Origin: Gonatopus flavifemur
Taxonomy: Eukaryota > Arthropoda > Insecta > Hymenoptera > Dryinidae
Direction of reading: 5' to 3'
DNA length: 64,000 nt
Assembly (NCBI GenBank): GCA_018340375.1
Contig: JAFFJZ010000001.1
Span: 30,062,001-30,126,000, forward strand
Every line of letters starts with the position of its first letter. Positions within the stretch are counted from its first letter, which is position 1. The translations under genes and the position numbers were made by a program. Positions 33,150 to 44,946 of the stretch are shown piece by piece. The notes beneath the pieces were generated by a model. That model searched no databases and had not been told where the DNA came from. It saw only the letters and a list, made by a program, of their open reading frames with translations.

Positions 33150-33390
33150 TACACAACTTAAGGCACATAATCACACAAAAGAAATCCATGCTGATACATC
33201 ACACATTGAAATTCCAATCTCATCAGGATGAAATTTCAGCCATGAAAATATATATTAATGTGTGATATAACATGCAAAAATTAAAAATTCAGTTACGTGT
33301 GAATGAAACCTCATTTCAATTACCAAAAATCAGAAATTTATTCACAAATGTACTAGAAAAATCCATTAGTTCAGAAATTTCTAACAGTGT
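33150..33390. repeat. CACTGTTAGAAAT repeat, copy 2 (inverted)
   Basis: This is the reverse complement of the sequence at 9408-9640, with TTTCTAACAGTG-TA at its right edge and an identical TTTCTAACAGTG-TA immediately before its left edge (33139-33152). Confidence 0.7.
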
Positions 33391-33429
33391 AGAGTGAATC
33401 ATTTTTGCTGACACTATACAAGTGTTTCA

Positions 33430-33687
33430 AACATACTTTACTGCTTTCCAAATTCGAATCAGTGGAAGCTCACTGTTCCTGCAGTCAATAGTGGACCACT
33501 GAGTGGAATCAGTGAATAATCACTGGTAATGCAATTTAGGAAGTGTTCCTAACTAATTGAATCAGGGAGATTTCACTGCAAAGATTAGTTAATATTCACT
33601 AATTGTGCATTGTATATACGTTGATTTGCAGTGGTCGACTTCTCACTACAATCAGGGGAATTTAATTGTTTCAAATTTAGAGATTAC
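33430..33687. repeat. CACTGATT-rich dispersed repeat, copy 2 (inverted)
   Basis: This is the reverse complement of 7430-7665, with corresponding CAGTGGTCGAC, AATTGTGCATTG and TTTCAAATTTAGAG segments. It is moderately diverged. Confidence 0.7.
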
Positions 33688-33688
33688 A

Positions 33689-33917
33689 CGCCCAAGTAGC
33701 ACAACAGGTTAGAAATGCCACGAAGGTTCTTGGAAGTTCTGAGCATGTTTCATGAGGATTCAGAATCTTCGAATGAGACTGTTTTGAATAAGTATATGCT
33801 ATGCACATTCTCAGAATGTATTCTTCGAATTTATCCAAAACAGTCCCATCTGCGCATTCTATGCATGATCACGGAATAAACGCAGAATGTTTGAAATGTT
33901 CTCGTGTTACTTGGGCG
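33689..33917. mobile_element. MITE with CGCCCAAGTA ends
   Basis: CGCCCAAGTAGCAC on the left mirrors GTGTTACTTGGGCG on the right, and TTCTCAGAATGTA/GAGACTGTTTTG and CAAAACAGTC are further inverted words. It abuts the preceding repeat and the next TIR element. Confidence 0.7.
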
Positions 33918-33920
33918 GGA

Positions 33921-34181
33921 AGGATATTATCTTATAAATTACGATGTAAGAATTGTAGCGAAGGACTATATCTGCGGGATTCGTCTATTCAAAATGTAAC
34001 ATCGTGAATTGTGCTGATTTTCGCTTAAATCATGTTGAATCTTACGATGTTCACTCCTGAAAAAAAAAGGTTATAACAGCAATATGTCTATCTAATATCT
34101 GACAATTCCTGCTTTTTCAAGTATGTTCCTATGCTACGATTTCAACATCGTAATTCAAAGAATAATATTCTCTCTGTGTAG
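33921..34181. mobile_element. TIR element, AATTACGATGT type
   Basis: ATTATCTTATAAATTACGAT and GTAAGAATTGTAGC on the left mirror GCTACGATTTCAACATCG and TAATTCAAAGAATAATAT on the right. The right end reads TCTCTCTGTG-TA. The left end is less clear. Confidence 0.55.
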
Positions 34182-34834
34182 ATTTGCAGACAAAACTTCG
34201 GAAGGTTCATACAAGTTCGTAAGAATTCATTTGAATTTGTTGCAAAGTTGTATGCAGTAAATGGCATTCAACAAAAGAAAATAATCGAGAAAACTTGAGG
34301 TTTTGTCATTTTGAACTTGACCCTTGTCGAATTAACATATTGTAGTCTTTGGCTAGAGGAAAGTCATGCTAGCGCCTGCTAAGCATGATATCATCATTAG
34401 AAGAATAAAAACGTCCGAGTTGAAAGCGTCTTCCCTTCCCTTTCTCCTGGAATTGTCACTGAACCGTACCTGAATTCTGATCAATTCAGAAGTATCTGAT
34501 GATATGAAAAAATCCTGATAGTTCAAACAAAACAGAAGTTAAACATAAAATCAGAATGAATTCGAAGCTTCTCATGCCCTCCATTTTATTTTTATATTCA
34601 TGCAAACTTGCAGCAGTTCATTGCAGTGATGACGGTAAAAGAACACAAATTACTGAGTTTCAAATTCTAATCTGTAAAAGTGAACTCTCATTCACGGCTC
34701 TTTCTTTATAAAATATTATAGACGCATCATCGGTAAAAGGCCACTGGATTACCATTCATTTCCATTTCATATGAGAATCAGAGATCAAAGCAATGGTAAA
34801 ATCGGGGAATGAACTGAAGGCAATTCCAAAGTAA
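34182..34834. other. No gene recognised
   Basis: Featureless apart from the word GCATGAT repeated near 34365-34395. Confidence 0.35.
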
Positions 34835-35197
34835 AATTCCCACACGGGGGTTAAGAAGGACGAGATCAATGTTTTTGTTTTTATTCTACGATTTGAAATC
34901 TCCCCAACATTTCGAGTGCGTTGCAATATTATTCACCCGAGAGAAAAATGCAATGACGATGATGATGATGACGGTGATATTCCGGAATCAGATATTCAAC
35001 GCATATTCTCGTATTCCCTTCCTGTTTATTCCCGTACGTGTAACGATGCAAATCAAAGTCCGTGCTGCTACGCAAGGTTCAAAGGAAATTCAATCTGGTC
35101 TCAATGGACCTGTGGAATACAAAATTCGTTCGTTCTGTGTGTATTCACCTGTTTCTTCTCTTTCTTCTATTTAATTCGGTTGAAAAAAATGAGGTGA
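34835..35197 (+). CDS. Unassigned open frame with Asp run and cysteines
   Basis: A plus frame stays open for about 120 codons from a TAA at 34832 to the stop at 35197, without a good ATG. The middle looks coding: an acidic run (NDDDDDDGDIPESD) from a GAT repeat, then SLPVYSRTCNDANQSPCCYA and GNSIWSQWTCG, with four to five cysteines suggestive of a small secreted or extracellular module. The end is strongly hydrophobic (VFTCFFSFFYLI) and may be intronic. An acceptor-like pyrimidine tract (TTTTTGTTTTTATTCTACG) precedes the acidic run. The family is not recognised; a chance frame in a trinucleotide-repeat region remains possible. Confidence 0.3.
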   Translation, partial: NSHTGVKKDEINVFVFILRFEISPTFRVRCNIIHPREKCNDDDDDDGDIPESDIQRIFSYSLPVYSRTCNDANQSPCCYARFKGNSIWSQWTCGIQNSFVLCVFTCFFSFFYLIRLKKMR

Positions 35198-35540
35198 AGT
35201 CATATATTCCACACCGGATGAAATATGAGTCGATGAATCATCTACAAGATCATAAATATATTCTTAGGATTGTATGATTGCTGGGACAGTAATTGAGTTT
35301 ACTGAAAACCCGCCAGAGTGACTGGAACAAAAAACAGTTGCACTTTTTACAAAACTAGTTAGGATTATTTTCAATTACTTTCTCATTAGCAGTAGAGATA
35401 TTGATATCTCATTAGCCGCGATATTGTTGTCGATAATTGTGAAATAATCGATCATCTTAATTCCTGCATGTTTCAATTGTAACAGCTGCCCCTGTGATCG
35501 GGCAGCAAACGATAGTATGAACATATATATGTATTTAGAT

Positions 35541-35541
35541 T

Positions 35542-35572
<31 letters not shown>

Positions 35573-35919
35573 GTTTAAAAAATGAGAGAGAGAGAGAGAG
35601 AGAGATTCACATAAGAGAGGGAATTGAAATTCGATTTATGACGATGAGTACCGAACAGACAGTCGAGCTCGAAATATACGTACGTTCACTCCAAAGGGTA
35701 AAGTATTCCGAGTATTGATAGAAGCCCGATGGAAATTAATGGAATATAAAATACGATTCGGGAACCAAGACATTTTACATAGATACACCGAAAAGGAGCA
35801 TATGCTACGATTTAAGAAGTACAAATCATATACTCGAAAATACTCATCAGAAATCCTCGTAAGGCAGAGCTCTCTCTCTCTCTCTCTCACCCTATCTTTC
35901 TCTCTCTTTCTCTCTCTCG
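35541..35919. repeat. (GA)n tracts and (CT)n tract in inverted arrangement
   Basis: (GA)n runs at 35541-35571 and 35583-35606, and a (CT)n run at 35869-35919, bracket about 260 bp of GC-richer DNA with open frames on both strands. The purine and pyrimidine tracts are complementary and could pair in a transcript. The frames running into the tracts (RERERE / SLSLSL) are low complexity, and no gene is called. Confidence 0.7.
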
Positions 35920-35998
35920 CGGGTGAATTGAAGAAATAGTTACTAAGTTTTTTATGTACAGGATATTCTATGCAAACGATTGATGTAAATTATAGTAG

Positions 35999-37080
35999 AG
36001 ACCAGGGAGCTCCGCCCCCTGACTGCTTCGCTTCGCTCATTTTTAATGAATCGTAACCCACATGTGCTCGTTTCGCTCGCATTCTGAACAATTCAGATAT
36101 CCGGAGATATATGAGAAGGCACTCATCGGTTTTTCACTCAATTGAGAAACTTTGTGAATGTAATATTCAGAAAGCCTGAAACTTATCACCTACCATCCTT
36201 TATATCATCTCCAAATGATTCAGAAACATGTACCTGGAGAACTGCAAAATTTCAACTGTCCTGGTAAAAATAAAGCCTGGAAACGCGACGAAAGTGTTAG
36301 CTGAAAACCATTTAAGCGTAATCAGCGTAACGAAGAGTTATTGAGGCGTAATTTACGAATGAATCGGAAGATTTTCAGGGTTCATTTATTTCAATAGCTA
36401 CTCCCTTCACTTTTGGATTCTCACTAGTGCGTGGTTGTCATAACTTAAACAGCTCTTGAAGAGTCTTCGGATGTAGTAAAGCTTACACGGGAAGATCGAA
36501 ATTATTATTTTCTTTCAACATTGGAGCCCAGATTTTGATTCAGCACCCTGGAAAATCATTTGAACCCGTGTTACATATAACAATATAATTTGGTTCATTA
36601 GAGCCAGAATCACTATATACACTTGTGCCACATTAGATTCGCCACCTTGAATTCGTTTTTTGACAACAGATTTGAATTCCTCACCCTCCAAAACCCCTAG
36701 AACCCATGTTTCATATAAATCTGTCCACAAATGCAAAATTGACTGAATTCATGTCCGCCATCTTGGATTCGCATTTTGAATTTGGGATTTGACTCCAGAT
36801 TCGGATTCAGCACCCTCGAAAATCCCTAGGACCCATGTATGTTTCATAATAATTCATCGATCGAGCCAAGATAACGAATATTCAAAGACTGCGGAGAAAA
36901 TAAGGTATATACATATATACATATATGTATACAACGGAGAAAATTTTCTCCGAGATCACCTATTTTTTCAGGAAGAAATTGAAAAGAAAATAGAAGGACT
37001 TGTCCGATTGCAATAAAAAAAAATGGTCTCTGGGGAAGGGTTTGAAGAAGGTCCTGTATAAATTTCATCCAATTTGGTCC
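35999..37080. repeat. Diverged interspersed repeat with three about 130-bp units
   Basis: It opens with GGAGCTCCGCCCCCTGACTG and CTTCGCTTCGCTC. GATTYNGATTCAGCACCCT-type units occur near 36531, 36669 and 36797, each followed by a CCTAGRACCCATGTTTCATA-like phrase (spacing 138 and 128 bp). Near 37070-37120 it holds a CCAATTTGGTCCACTCGGTC / ACAGACAAACAGACAAC phrase of a type I associate with non-coding repeats in invertebrate genomes. An AT-rich palindrome with GGAGAAAATTTTCTCC lies at about 36893-36970. Function is not evident. Confidence 0.5.
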
Positions 37081-37508
37081 ACTCGGTCCAGAGTTATCCC
37101 AAATACAGACAAACAGACAACCCCACGGATTATCAATCAGTATTGCATGAAATGAAAAACCAATCCAACTTCCGATTGGATTACTCAAATATTTTAGAAG
37201 ATACGGTCAGAGCGTACGATAGCGGGTGCAATAGACACTCCGTGCTGGTATACTACGTATACCGATGAGTGCCTAAAAATTGACCAAACATTACCTCCGA
37301 TTAATCCAACATTGATTGATTCATACTGGTAATAAACGAAAATAATTTCACATTATTTCTGCTTTACTATTGATTTATATAACTAAGTGTCCGAACCGTC
37401 ACACAATGGAACATTTAACGCATGGATTTTCGGCTTTGTATGCAATGGAATGCATAGAATGTTTCATTGAAACATGTAGGAATCTCATAATCAATTATTC
37501 CTCAACTC
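37081..37508. other. No gene recognised
   Basis: Short plus frames at 37074-37268 and 37370-37621 lack family resemblance; the latter runs into the MITE. Confidence 0.35.
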
Positions 37509-37788
37509 CACGCAGAGAAAAATTCTTGCTGAAAAAGCGACTCCGAAAAATCTGCTTTGCTGAATCAGCAAAACGGTTGCTGTTACAGCAAAAATTCTGC
37601 TATTTTAGCAAAATTTCCTAGTTGTCTGTATATCTACAATCTCGGATTGCTGAATGGCAAGCGCTTGTTAAAAGAGCAAGATTTTTGCTGTGACAGCAAA
37701 TTATTTGCTAATTCAGCAACAAGTTTTGTCATATCAGCAAAGCAAATCTCCGAGGTTTGCTGTTTCAGCAACTTTTTTTCTCTGAGTG
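37509..37788. mobile_element. MITE of the TTGCTG/CAGCAA family, sub-type B, copy 1
   Basis: The ends are CACGCAGAGAAAAATTCTTG and GCAACTTTTTTTCTCTGAGT followed by G-TA. AGCAAAA..TTGCTG words occur throughout, together with the marker GTCTGTATATCTACAAT. Closely similar copies are at 49845-50145 and 62029-62326. Confidence 0.8.
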
Positions 37789-38242
37789 TATCGACCATAA
37801 TATAGTGACATCCCTAATTAGTAGAAACTAACATTTTTTTCCAGGGGAATTGGTAAGAGGATACCAGCGTTTGCTTTAAACTCTTCTTTCTATCATACGG
37901 GCGTGTGCTTTTCTAACCAATGTGCTGGCATTGTGAAGCTGGTATCGTCTTGGAAAAAAATGAATGGAGGAATGTAATATGAAAAGTATCTTGGAAGTGA
38001 AAAATGGAATCGTTCCCTTTCGAGAAGCCAAAACGAAGATTCTTGCCAACCTGGAGAGCCAAGGCAGTAAAATACTCATATGACGCGTGACTGATCATAA
38101 TACCCCTTCACAAGTTTCGGTAGCCGAGCTGGCATGCAATAGTAGTGATATAAACACGGCATTACCTAGCTGGGTAGCTAGTTACACGGAGAAAAAAGAT
38201 CATGGAATGATCGCTAGAAAAGATAGTAAACTGGTGACCACT
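37789..38242. other. No gene recognised
   Basis: Frames are short; a lone GTTACACGGAGAAAAAAGAT at 38181 looks like the left end of a CACGGA element whose partner is not found. Confidence 0.35.
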
Positions 38243-38630
38243 AGGGGAAAGTCGGATAAAACCGGGTAGGTGGGTCAAACCGCGTACCTCAATATCTCCC
38301 TGATTAGTGCTTCTTTCTGACAGCAAACGCTTGGACTAGTAGCAGTAGATATTTTTAGAAGTTGGAGAGAACAACAGCATCACCGCAACGCTCTTTCTCA
38401 CTTAGAACGTTGTTTAAAGTTCTCTGCGAAAAAATTGTCAAAGTTCTTGCATTTGCGTAATGAGTTTCAAGTGCCTCACCACGCTCTCAAGAAAGAGGCA
38501 CGTACATACTTGAATTGAGCATGTTTTCCTGCGTATTTTCATTTGTTAATAATTCGCCTAGAGCAACGCATAATCTATCTAAGCCATACTGACCTCGACA
38601 AGTTACTGTGGGGTCAAACCGGATACTTGA
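38243..38630. repeat. GGGTCAAACCGSRTAC repeat remnant
   Basis: GGTGGGTCAAACCGCGTACCTC (38270) and GTGGGGTCAAACCGGATACTT (38609) are in the same orientation, 340 bp apart. The style resembles pogo/Tigger-type termini (compare 26132), but inverted partners are not seen, so the element type is open. Confidence 0.4.
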
Positions 38631-38816
38631 GATTTTATCTTCCAATTTATGAAATTCAACAAAATTTGTGTTTTTATTTTCCTCTTCTCTACACAGTGGG
38701 TTTTAGGACTCTCCGATACTCTTGCCAGACTCTTCATAAGATGATCATTATAGTTGTCTGTATCTTGAAAACTTGACTAGATAGAGAATTTTTTATATCA
38801 GATTCGTGTTCACGGG

Positions 38817-38836
38817 ATATATATATATATATATAT
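38817..38836. repeat. (AT)n microsatellite at the transposon edge
   Basis: A 20-bp AT run precedes CGAGATAACTTTTCGACC, the left-hand remains of the mariner element. Confidence 0.85.
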
Positions 38837-40525
38837 CGAGATAACTTTTCGACCTTGAATTCGTCCTTGAGAACGATAATGAATGCCAAATTTGAAACAA
38901 TAATTAAAAAATTATTTATTTTTCCAGTTCGTCGTTTTATAATTACAGATGGCACAAATCCGTTGACGGGTAGGACACACTTATTGCAGGAGATGTTCGA
39001 ATTGACCGCCATTCACTTCAATACATAACTCCAGCCGGCGTCGAAAGTTTCCAAGAACAGACTGAAAAACTTCTGCACGAATATTCGCAATTGCGTATCT
39101 GATGCGTTGTTGTAGATCCACAGGTGTTGTTGGTCGGTTGGTATGAACGACATTTTTTACGTAACCCCACAAATAAAAATCTAGAGGGGTGAGATCAGGA
39201 GATATTGCCGGCCACAGTACAGATCCACCTCGACCAATCCAACGATTGGGGAAAAGGATATTTAGATAATCCCTCACACATCGAGCAAAGTGTGGTGGTG
39301 CACCGTCTTGCTGATACCACATTCTCTGCCTAGTTGCTAATGTCACATCTTCCATGAGAACTGGTAATTCATTCTGTAAAAACTGTAGATTATTAGGACC
39401 GTCAACAGTTCCATCAAAAAAATACGGCCCAATAACTTGATTGTCTAGAATTCCACACCAAACATTTATACTCCACCGATGCTGATGATCAACTTGTTGA
39501 GTCCAGTGCGGGTTTTGCGCTGACCAATAGTGTGGCTATTGTGACGATTTAACAAGCCAGTACTTTGAAACGTTGATTCATCACTGAAAAGAACATATCG
39601 AAAGAAATCGGGCGCTTCGTTCAACCTCTGTAAAGCCCAATGGCAAAAGTTAACCCGATTCTGCATATCTTGTTGAGATAATTCTTGGGTCAGTGTGATG
39701 TGGTACGGATGATATTGAGCAGCTTGTAGAATTCTGTGTGCCGTACTGCGTGGAATACCCAAATCGCTTTCAATATCACGTAAACTAACATGAGGATTCA
39801 TGTGTATTATTGCTAAAACAGCAACGCATCGAGGGTCGTTAAAGTTGAAACCTTGATTGTTTCGGCGTTGACCAATCCTTCCTTGTCGTCAATTTCTTTC
39901 AACTTGGCGAATGACTTCTGGAGAAGGATGATGCTGCCGATCTCCAAACCGCTCTCTGTACAATTGTGACGCTCTTTGATACACTCCGCGACACTCACCC
40001 AAGATCATTAAAATATCAACACATTCGTTAGGTGAATAAACCATTTTGAACCCGCACTTACACCGTAAACGATGAAAACTTCTCAATGATCATTTTCGTA
40101 CTGATATGAAGAATAAACTCTGAAGGTTAGTTCTGTTTACTTTCAATTCAAGGTCGAAACGTGGGGTTTCACTTCAACTTTAATAACTTTGGTCAGAGAA
40201 ACAACTCGTTTGAGGCTTTTCCGTGAAAATCCATAGAAAATGGTTTTTTGACCTTCAAATGACCTCTAAATGACCTGATATGTTAACATATTCGGACGTA
40301 AAATTTTCCGCTCTTTCCATTCCTGAGGTCGAACGTAGGGTTTTCCATTTGAAAAAACATACTTTGACCATCAATTATGCTCAAAATTGACCACAAGGTC
40401 AAATTCAAGGTCACCATCTTATGGCCCCCTTCGAACCCTACAACTTTTATCTGAACAATTTTTTTCCCCCTCCATTCCCTGAAGAGTTATTCAGCTGTCC
40501 TGTTTCAAATGGGACGCCCTGTATA
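38837..40525 (-). mobile_element. Rosa-type (DD41D) Tc1/mariner element, degraded
   Basis: The element carries a minus-strand transposase pseudogene (38981-40044). Its transposase-upstream end reads GGGACGCCCTGTATA on the plus strand (ending about 40525). TTCGACCTTGAATTC near 38850 mirrors AATTCAAGGTCGAA near 40146, showing subterminal inverted repeats. A clean copy of the GGGACGCCC terminus is not seen at the left, which dissolves into an AT microsatellite, so the element is truncated or eroded there. Confidence 0.75.
38981..40044 (-). pseudogene. DD41D (rosa-like) mariner transposase, two lesions
   Basis: The ATG at 40044 starts MVYSPNECVDILMILGECRG, a DUF4817-type N-terminal helix-turn-helix region, followed by a second helix-turn-helix (DLGIPRSTAHRIL). 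The catalytic core shows YVLFSDESTF (first Asp), YQQDGAPPHF (second Asp) and SPDLTPLDFYLWG (third Asp). Counting residues between the second and third Asp gives 41, the DD41D signature of the rosa clade. Full length would be about 354 residues, normal for the family. Two lesions break it: a TGA at 39889-39891 (codon 52), after which the same frame resumes, and a frameshift near 39530-39536 within a CACAC run, consistent with a 2-bp duplication. The DDE residues themselves are intact. The relatively light damage suggests fairly recent activity. Confidence 0.9.
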
Positions 40526-43500
40526 TCAGGACCACATTCGATCACTCGAAAACACGTTGAAATATATGTTCTTGAAGTTTGAATCATTTATAGAAACAAA
40601 ACGAAAATTCAAACTCAGAAAGTCTGATGAATTATCAATGTTTAACTCCTCGAATTAACTCCTGGGGAGTGGAAACTCCGTTGAAAGGATATATTGCAAG
40701 GTTTTACATCTTTAATGACTCAGTATTTCGTAATTCGATTGCTAGTTCGTTCCAATAAACGATTCAAACTTCAGAAACATTTGGAATATTCACAAATTTT
40801 TATTACAAGTGAATTGACAAATCCAAGTTCCTACTGCGGAGTATACGACGCGTCTTATGAATTCTTCAAAGTTCGAAGTATCATCAGCGCTACCTCTGAT
40901 GCGTTCCATTATATGAATATATTAGGTTGCATCAAATTGAGTTTTCAAACTGATGATATTTGTCAATACACTGTATTAGAAACTTCTTGCTATACGATTT
41001 TCATTATACATTTCTCTCCGTGTTTGAGAAATAAACGAGATAGAAAAATACCACATATCTTAATTCATACATAACACTCCCTGATAATCACTAAAAAAAA
41101 CAGCAACTGAATGCTTCCGAAGATCAATATTCGAACCAACTTTTTTTTCAGTTTAGTGTAACTTCGAAACCGTGAAAAATCTGATAGTACAAGTTGGTAT
41201 GGAATCTTTTCAAATTGACAGAGATTGAAACTTCAGTTTCAACTTGTTAAATCGTCTATATGCCAATGACATGGATGATAAATGTTCCGAACAGGCGTTG
41301 TTACGAAAAATACACGAAGGCGGAAAAACAATAATAAATGAAAGGAGACAAATCGTTTGTTGTTTTTCTCTTGGTTATTCGGAAAAACGATGTGTGGCGG
41401 GACGTTCGTCATTCATGCCGTTAACAGACAACCATTGAGTTATATTCTCTACGTATCGAATGGGTTGGAAACAAATTCGCAGTCTTCATATTCCAAGGCA
41501 GGAGAGTGAAAATTTCGTTATATCTTTCATTTCATATCTGAATACCATCGAGAAAGTATCACGAAGATCGGAGACATAATAATAACATAACTCCTGCTTC
41601 AAAACTTAGAAATTGGACTAACTATAGTGATATCAATTTTTTGAGGATTAACATGAGATGACAAACGAAGATACAAATATTTGAAAGTATCTTATATAAT
41701 ATCTGATACTACAGAAAAAACAACGAACATATTGTTCTATTTGATCATTCATACTTCGCTACAACGGGTATAAAAAATCATTTTTTTCAATTGTTTGTTT
41801 TTCACACATTCACTCGACAAGGGGAAACGACGGAGAATAAACTTCTCTACCACACTTTTTTACTCTGCGACATTATTCACTCGTGCAACACTTTATATAA
41901 CTTGATACTTGCTCTTCGCATATATGTATTATATGTATCGTGCAAGTGGATAAAGACTGATGAATGCATTACTACACTTGAATTTCTGAACTCTCAGCGA
42001 CGATGGATCGATGCTCATAACACGGGGTAAGTAAACAACTTTGGTATGGAGTATCAGGGCGAGAACTTGTTGAAGTTGATCGTGAGGAGAGAAAACTTCT
42101 TTGGATAAAAACTTTGCTTTTGCAAACGCGGAGAAAGATTATTGTACATAATATAATATTATTTCCTAAGTATATCCCACTTTTTCTTCTTTCACGTCAA
42201 ATTCAATATTCTTTCTTCCTTTCTTTCAATTTCATTGACAACTCGTTCATTGGTTATCCAATCAATCACTAATTCAATCAGCATTCTTTATTTTGAAAAC
42301 ATATCGTGAAGTGATAGTGATTCACAAAGATACTACGAATTCCATTTGATGAATCTGCGAATGAAATTCTGGAAAACTAAAATTATGAGAAATCGCTTCT
42401 TCTTCAGGGATGATTTTCTGCTTCTCACTTCCTCCACCAAAACTGGGGTTCCACGACGTTCACCATTCCATCTCTGTACGCATCAATATTTTAATGTTCC
42501 AGATCCATCTTACGCAGCGGATTTTGCGTGATAATCCACGAATTTGATATCACGGAGTTACCCCTAAGGTATGCTCTTGAATAAGAGTGCAGAGCAGAGC
42601 ATTGCAAATTTTCTGTCAATTAATCTAATTTTCGAGGAAATTACGCTCTTCAAACCACAGACTTATACCGATGTCAAATAAAATATTGATTATATTCTCT
42701 CAACCTCATTCCGATCATTGTAGAAATTTCGTTGAATCTCATTTGAATAATTTACTTCTCACGCAAAGGGTAAAATAAAATTAACGGGACCAGTTTTATT
42801 CACAAACTGAATTGAGAGAATAATTACGTTCAATGAGGAGTTTGAAATATTGTTATGAACAATTTTCTTTTACCTTCTGAATAGTGAACATGTTCTCTTA
42901 TCATTATTTCTCTATATTTTATGCAATACTCTTTCAACACTCTAACAATATTCTTCATCTGATTTGAGGTAAGTTTTGATTCTTCGTTCTTATACTGTCT
43001 GCTTCAAAGTTCCGGTACATAAAATTAAAAAAGTATGTGCTCGAAATTTTATGATACTGTGAATAACAAGATGCAATTATACGACTCACGTCTGATATTC
43101 GGGGGATTGCAAAAATGAACCTCAATATGTTTCAATTCATAATATACTAGCAATTCATTCGATTTCATGTTCTTTATTTATTATGACACGAATCCAAGTT
43201 GAGCGATTAAAACAAACTCAGCTCTTTCACTAGATTAATTATTATCAGATAGAACGATAATCAGAATTGAAAGGAATTTTCATCGCACATATTATAAAGT
43301 ATACCAAAAAAAAAACACTTGATCATTCCATCTTTAGAATTTCCCCATTTCAACGTGCTTTCAATGATCCTTGCCTTGCAAAAAAGATTCATTCATGAAG
43401 AAAATAGATGTTTACTCATCATAATGATAATTTACTCCTCGGGAATAAATGTTATACATAAAACAATAAATCACGGGATTTCGCAACGATCAAACACAGT

Positions 43501-44395
43501 GCATAATTTTTCACCTTTTGTTTCGCGAAAGATAAAGTAAGGAAGCGCATCGAGTCGGTACGAATCTCTGCGATATATGGGAAAATGTATGTGTTGAGAT
43601 CACATAAAGCATGTTTAGATGGAATGTTTATTCCACTGCATTCAGTTGAACGTGTGTATGACGTGAGCGAATGTCTTCGTCGTGTGATTTTTTTGTTAGA
43701 CTATTGCAAAAAATGGAAAGATCTTTTCTAGCGGCATCATCACTGCGATTGACTACAAAATAATGTTGGAAATCAAAGAGGAAAGTCTGTGTGATAAAAT
43801 CTGAATATCAACATCTGAGGAACATTTTGTTATGATAGAAACAAAAATATCCCAACGGAATGAAAATCAAAAATTCCATACGAACACGCTACTAGAATTC
43901 GATAGATAATGTATAAAAATTCAATAGAAACCCCATAAAAAATTGATGAATATTTCATTGGTTCCTGCGGTTACATTGGACCTCATTCAAAATTCAATCC
44001 ACAATAAAATTGTCTATTCCATTAAAAATAGAGAGAACGCATAAAGCTAGTGCGATTTCATCTGGCCCGAACGACCAAGTTCATTTCTTTGAGTGAATCA
44101 CGTATACATGTATAAACCCTTGTTGAATCTTCAGAGTTGAACAAAAGCTTCAAAATTCTCTCCACTCCATTCCAAGTAGATAAGTGCGAATTCTCAAATA
44201 GTTCAATGGCACGCTTGTTGGGGTCGTTGAATTACAAATACTCGCACAATAGTAACAAGAATTGTTAAAAACAATATTCAAGTTATTCCACATTAATCAT
44301 TTTCATTTTAATAATTACTCCCATTCAATTCCAAAATAATGTCTATTTACATAAAAATAAAAATTGATCAGTACATTTAGGGGATATTTATGACG
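40526..44395. other. Long AT-rich stretch, nothing recognised
   Basis: About 3.9 kb with only scattered short frames (the longest, 126 codons at 40694-41074, starts at TTG and runs into TTTCTCTCCGTG, an isolated MITE end near 41022). No transposase motifs, splice-supported exon or clear TIR pairs were found. Confidence 0.4.
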
Positions 44396-44403
44396 GTATC
44401 GAA

Positions 44404-44424
44404 TCTCTCTTTCTCTCTCTCTCT
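44404..44424. repeat. (TC)n at 5' junction of retrotransposon fragment
   Basis: TCTCTCTTTCTCTCTCTCTC lies directly before the reverse-transcriptase tail. It resembles the microsatellite tail at 44949-44989. Confidence 0.8.
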
Positions 44425-44425
44425 G

Positions 44426-44680
44426 TCGGGAATTCCTTCGTACTTAAGGCGCGATTTCATGTTTGTTCGGGAGCTGGGTGTTCGGAGAATGCATGCTCGT
44501 CCTGATGACCTTCACATACCGAATTATCGTACGGAGACTTTTAGAAGTTCCTTCCTCATAAGCGGTTGTTATTTCTGGAACTGTCTACCCGCTGATGTTC
44601 GCTCCTCGCCCAGTATCCATGTTTTCAAGAATAGGCCCTTCAAGCATCTCCTGTCCCTGCAGGTCAGCTCAGCTTGTTGA
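44426..44680 (+). pseudogene. C-terminal tail of a non-LTR retrotransposon ORF2
   Basis: The frame reads GIPSYLRRDFMFVRELGVRR, then HIPNYRTETFRSSFL, YFWNCLPADVRSSPSIHVF and ends ...LLSLQVSSAC at a TGA (44678-44680). The pattern R-T-xx-xxSF-xxxxxxWNxLPxxVRxSxSxxxFK is the conserved extreme C-terminus of jockey/CR1-type ORF2 proteins, after the reverse-transcriptase domain. Only this tail is present, as expected from 5' truncation during target-primed reverse transcription. It is followed by a 3' untranslated region (44681-44948) and a microsatellite tail instead of poly(A). Confidence 0.8.
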
Positions 44681-44946
44681 CTGATGTATGGTGACATGGG
44701 TTGCTGGGCGATGTATGCGCGCTCCGTTCACCCATCTACCACCGCTTACTTTCGCAGAAATGTCACGTAGGATGTAAATTAGTTTTAAGTTGGTAATTAA
44801 CTCTAGCATAATAATAGCCTATTGCTTCAGTGTGAAATGAATCGATTAGTGTTTATGCTTTTTATATACTGTTGGTCTGATTGATCTTTATACTTTATGT
44901 AATTATATGTTAGTCCTTAAAAGATGAAATCTTAGGACCTAATAAA

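Noticed and set aside
35541..35939. Arg/Glu- and Ser/Leu-repeat proteins on either strand
   Set aside because: They are translations of (GA)n and (CT)n microsatellites.
40694..41074. 126-codon plus-strand open frame
   Set aside because: It has no ATG start, no recognised family, and its end overlaps a MITE terminus (TTTCTCTCCGTG).
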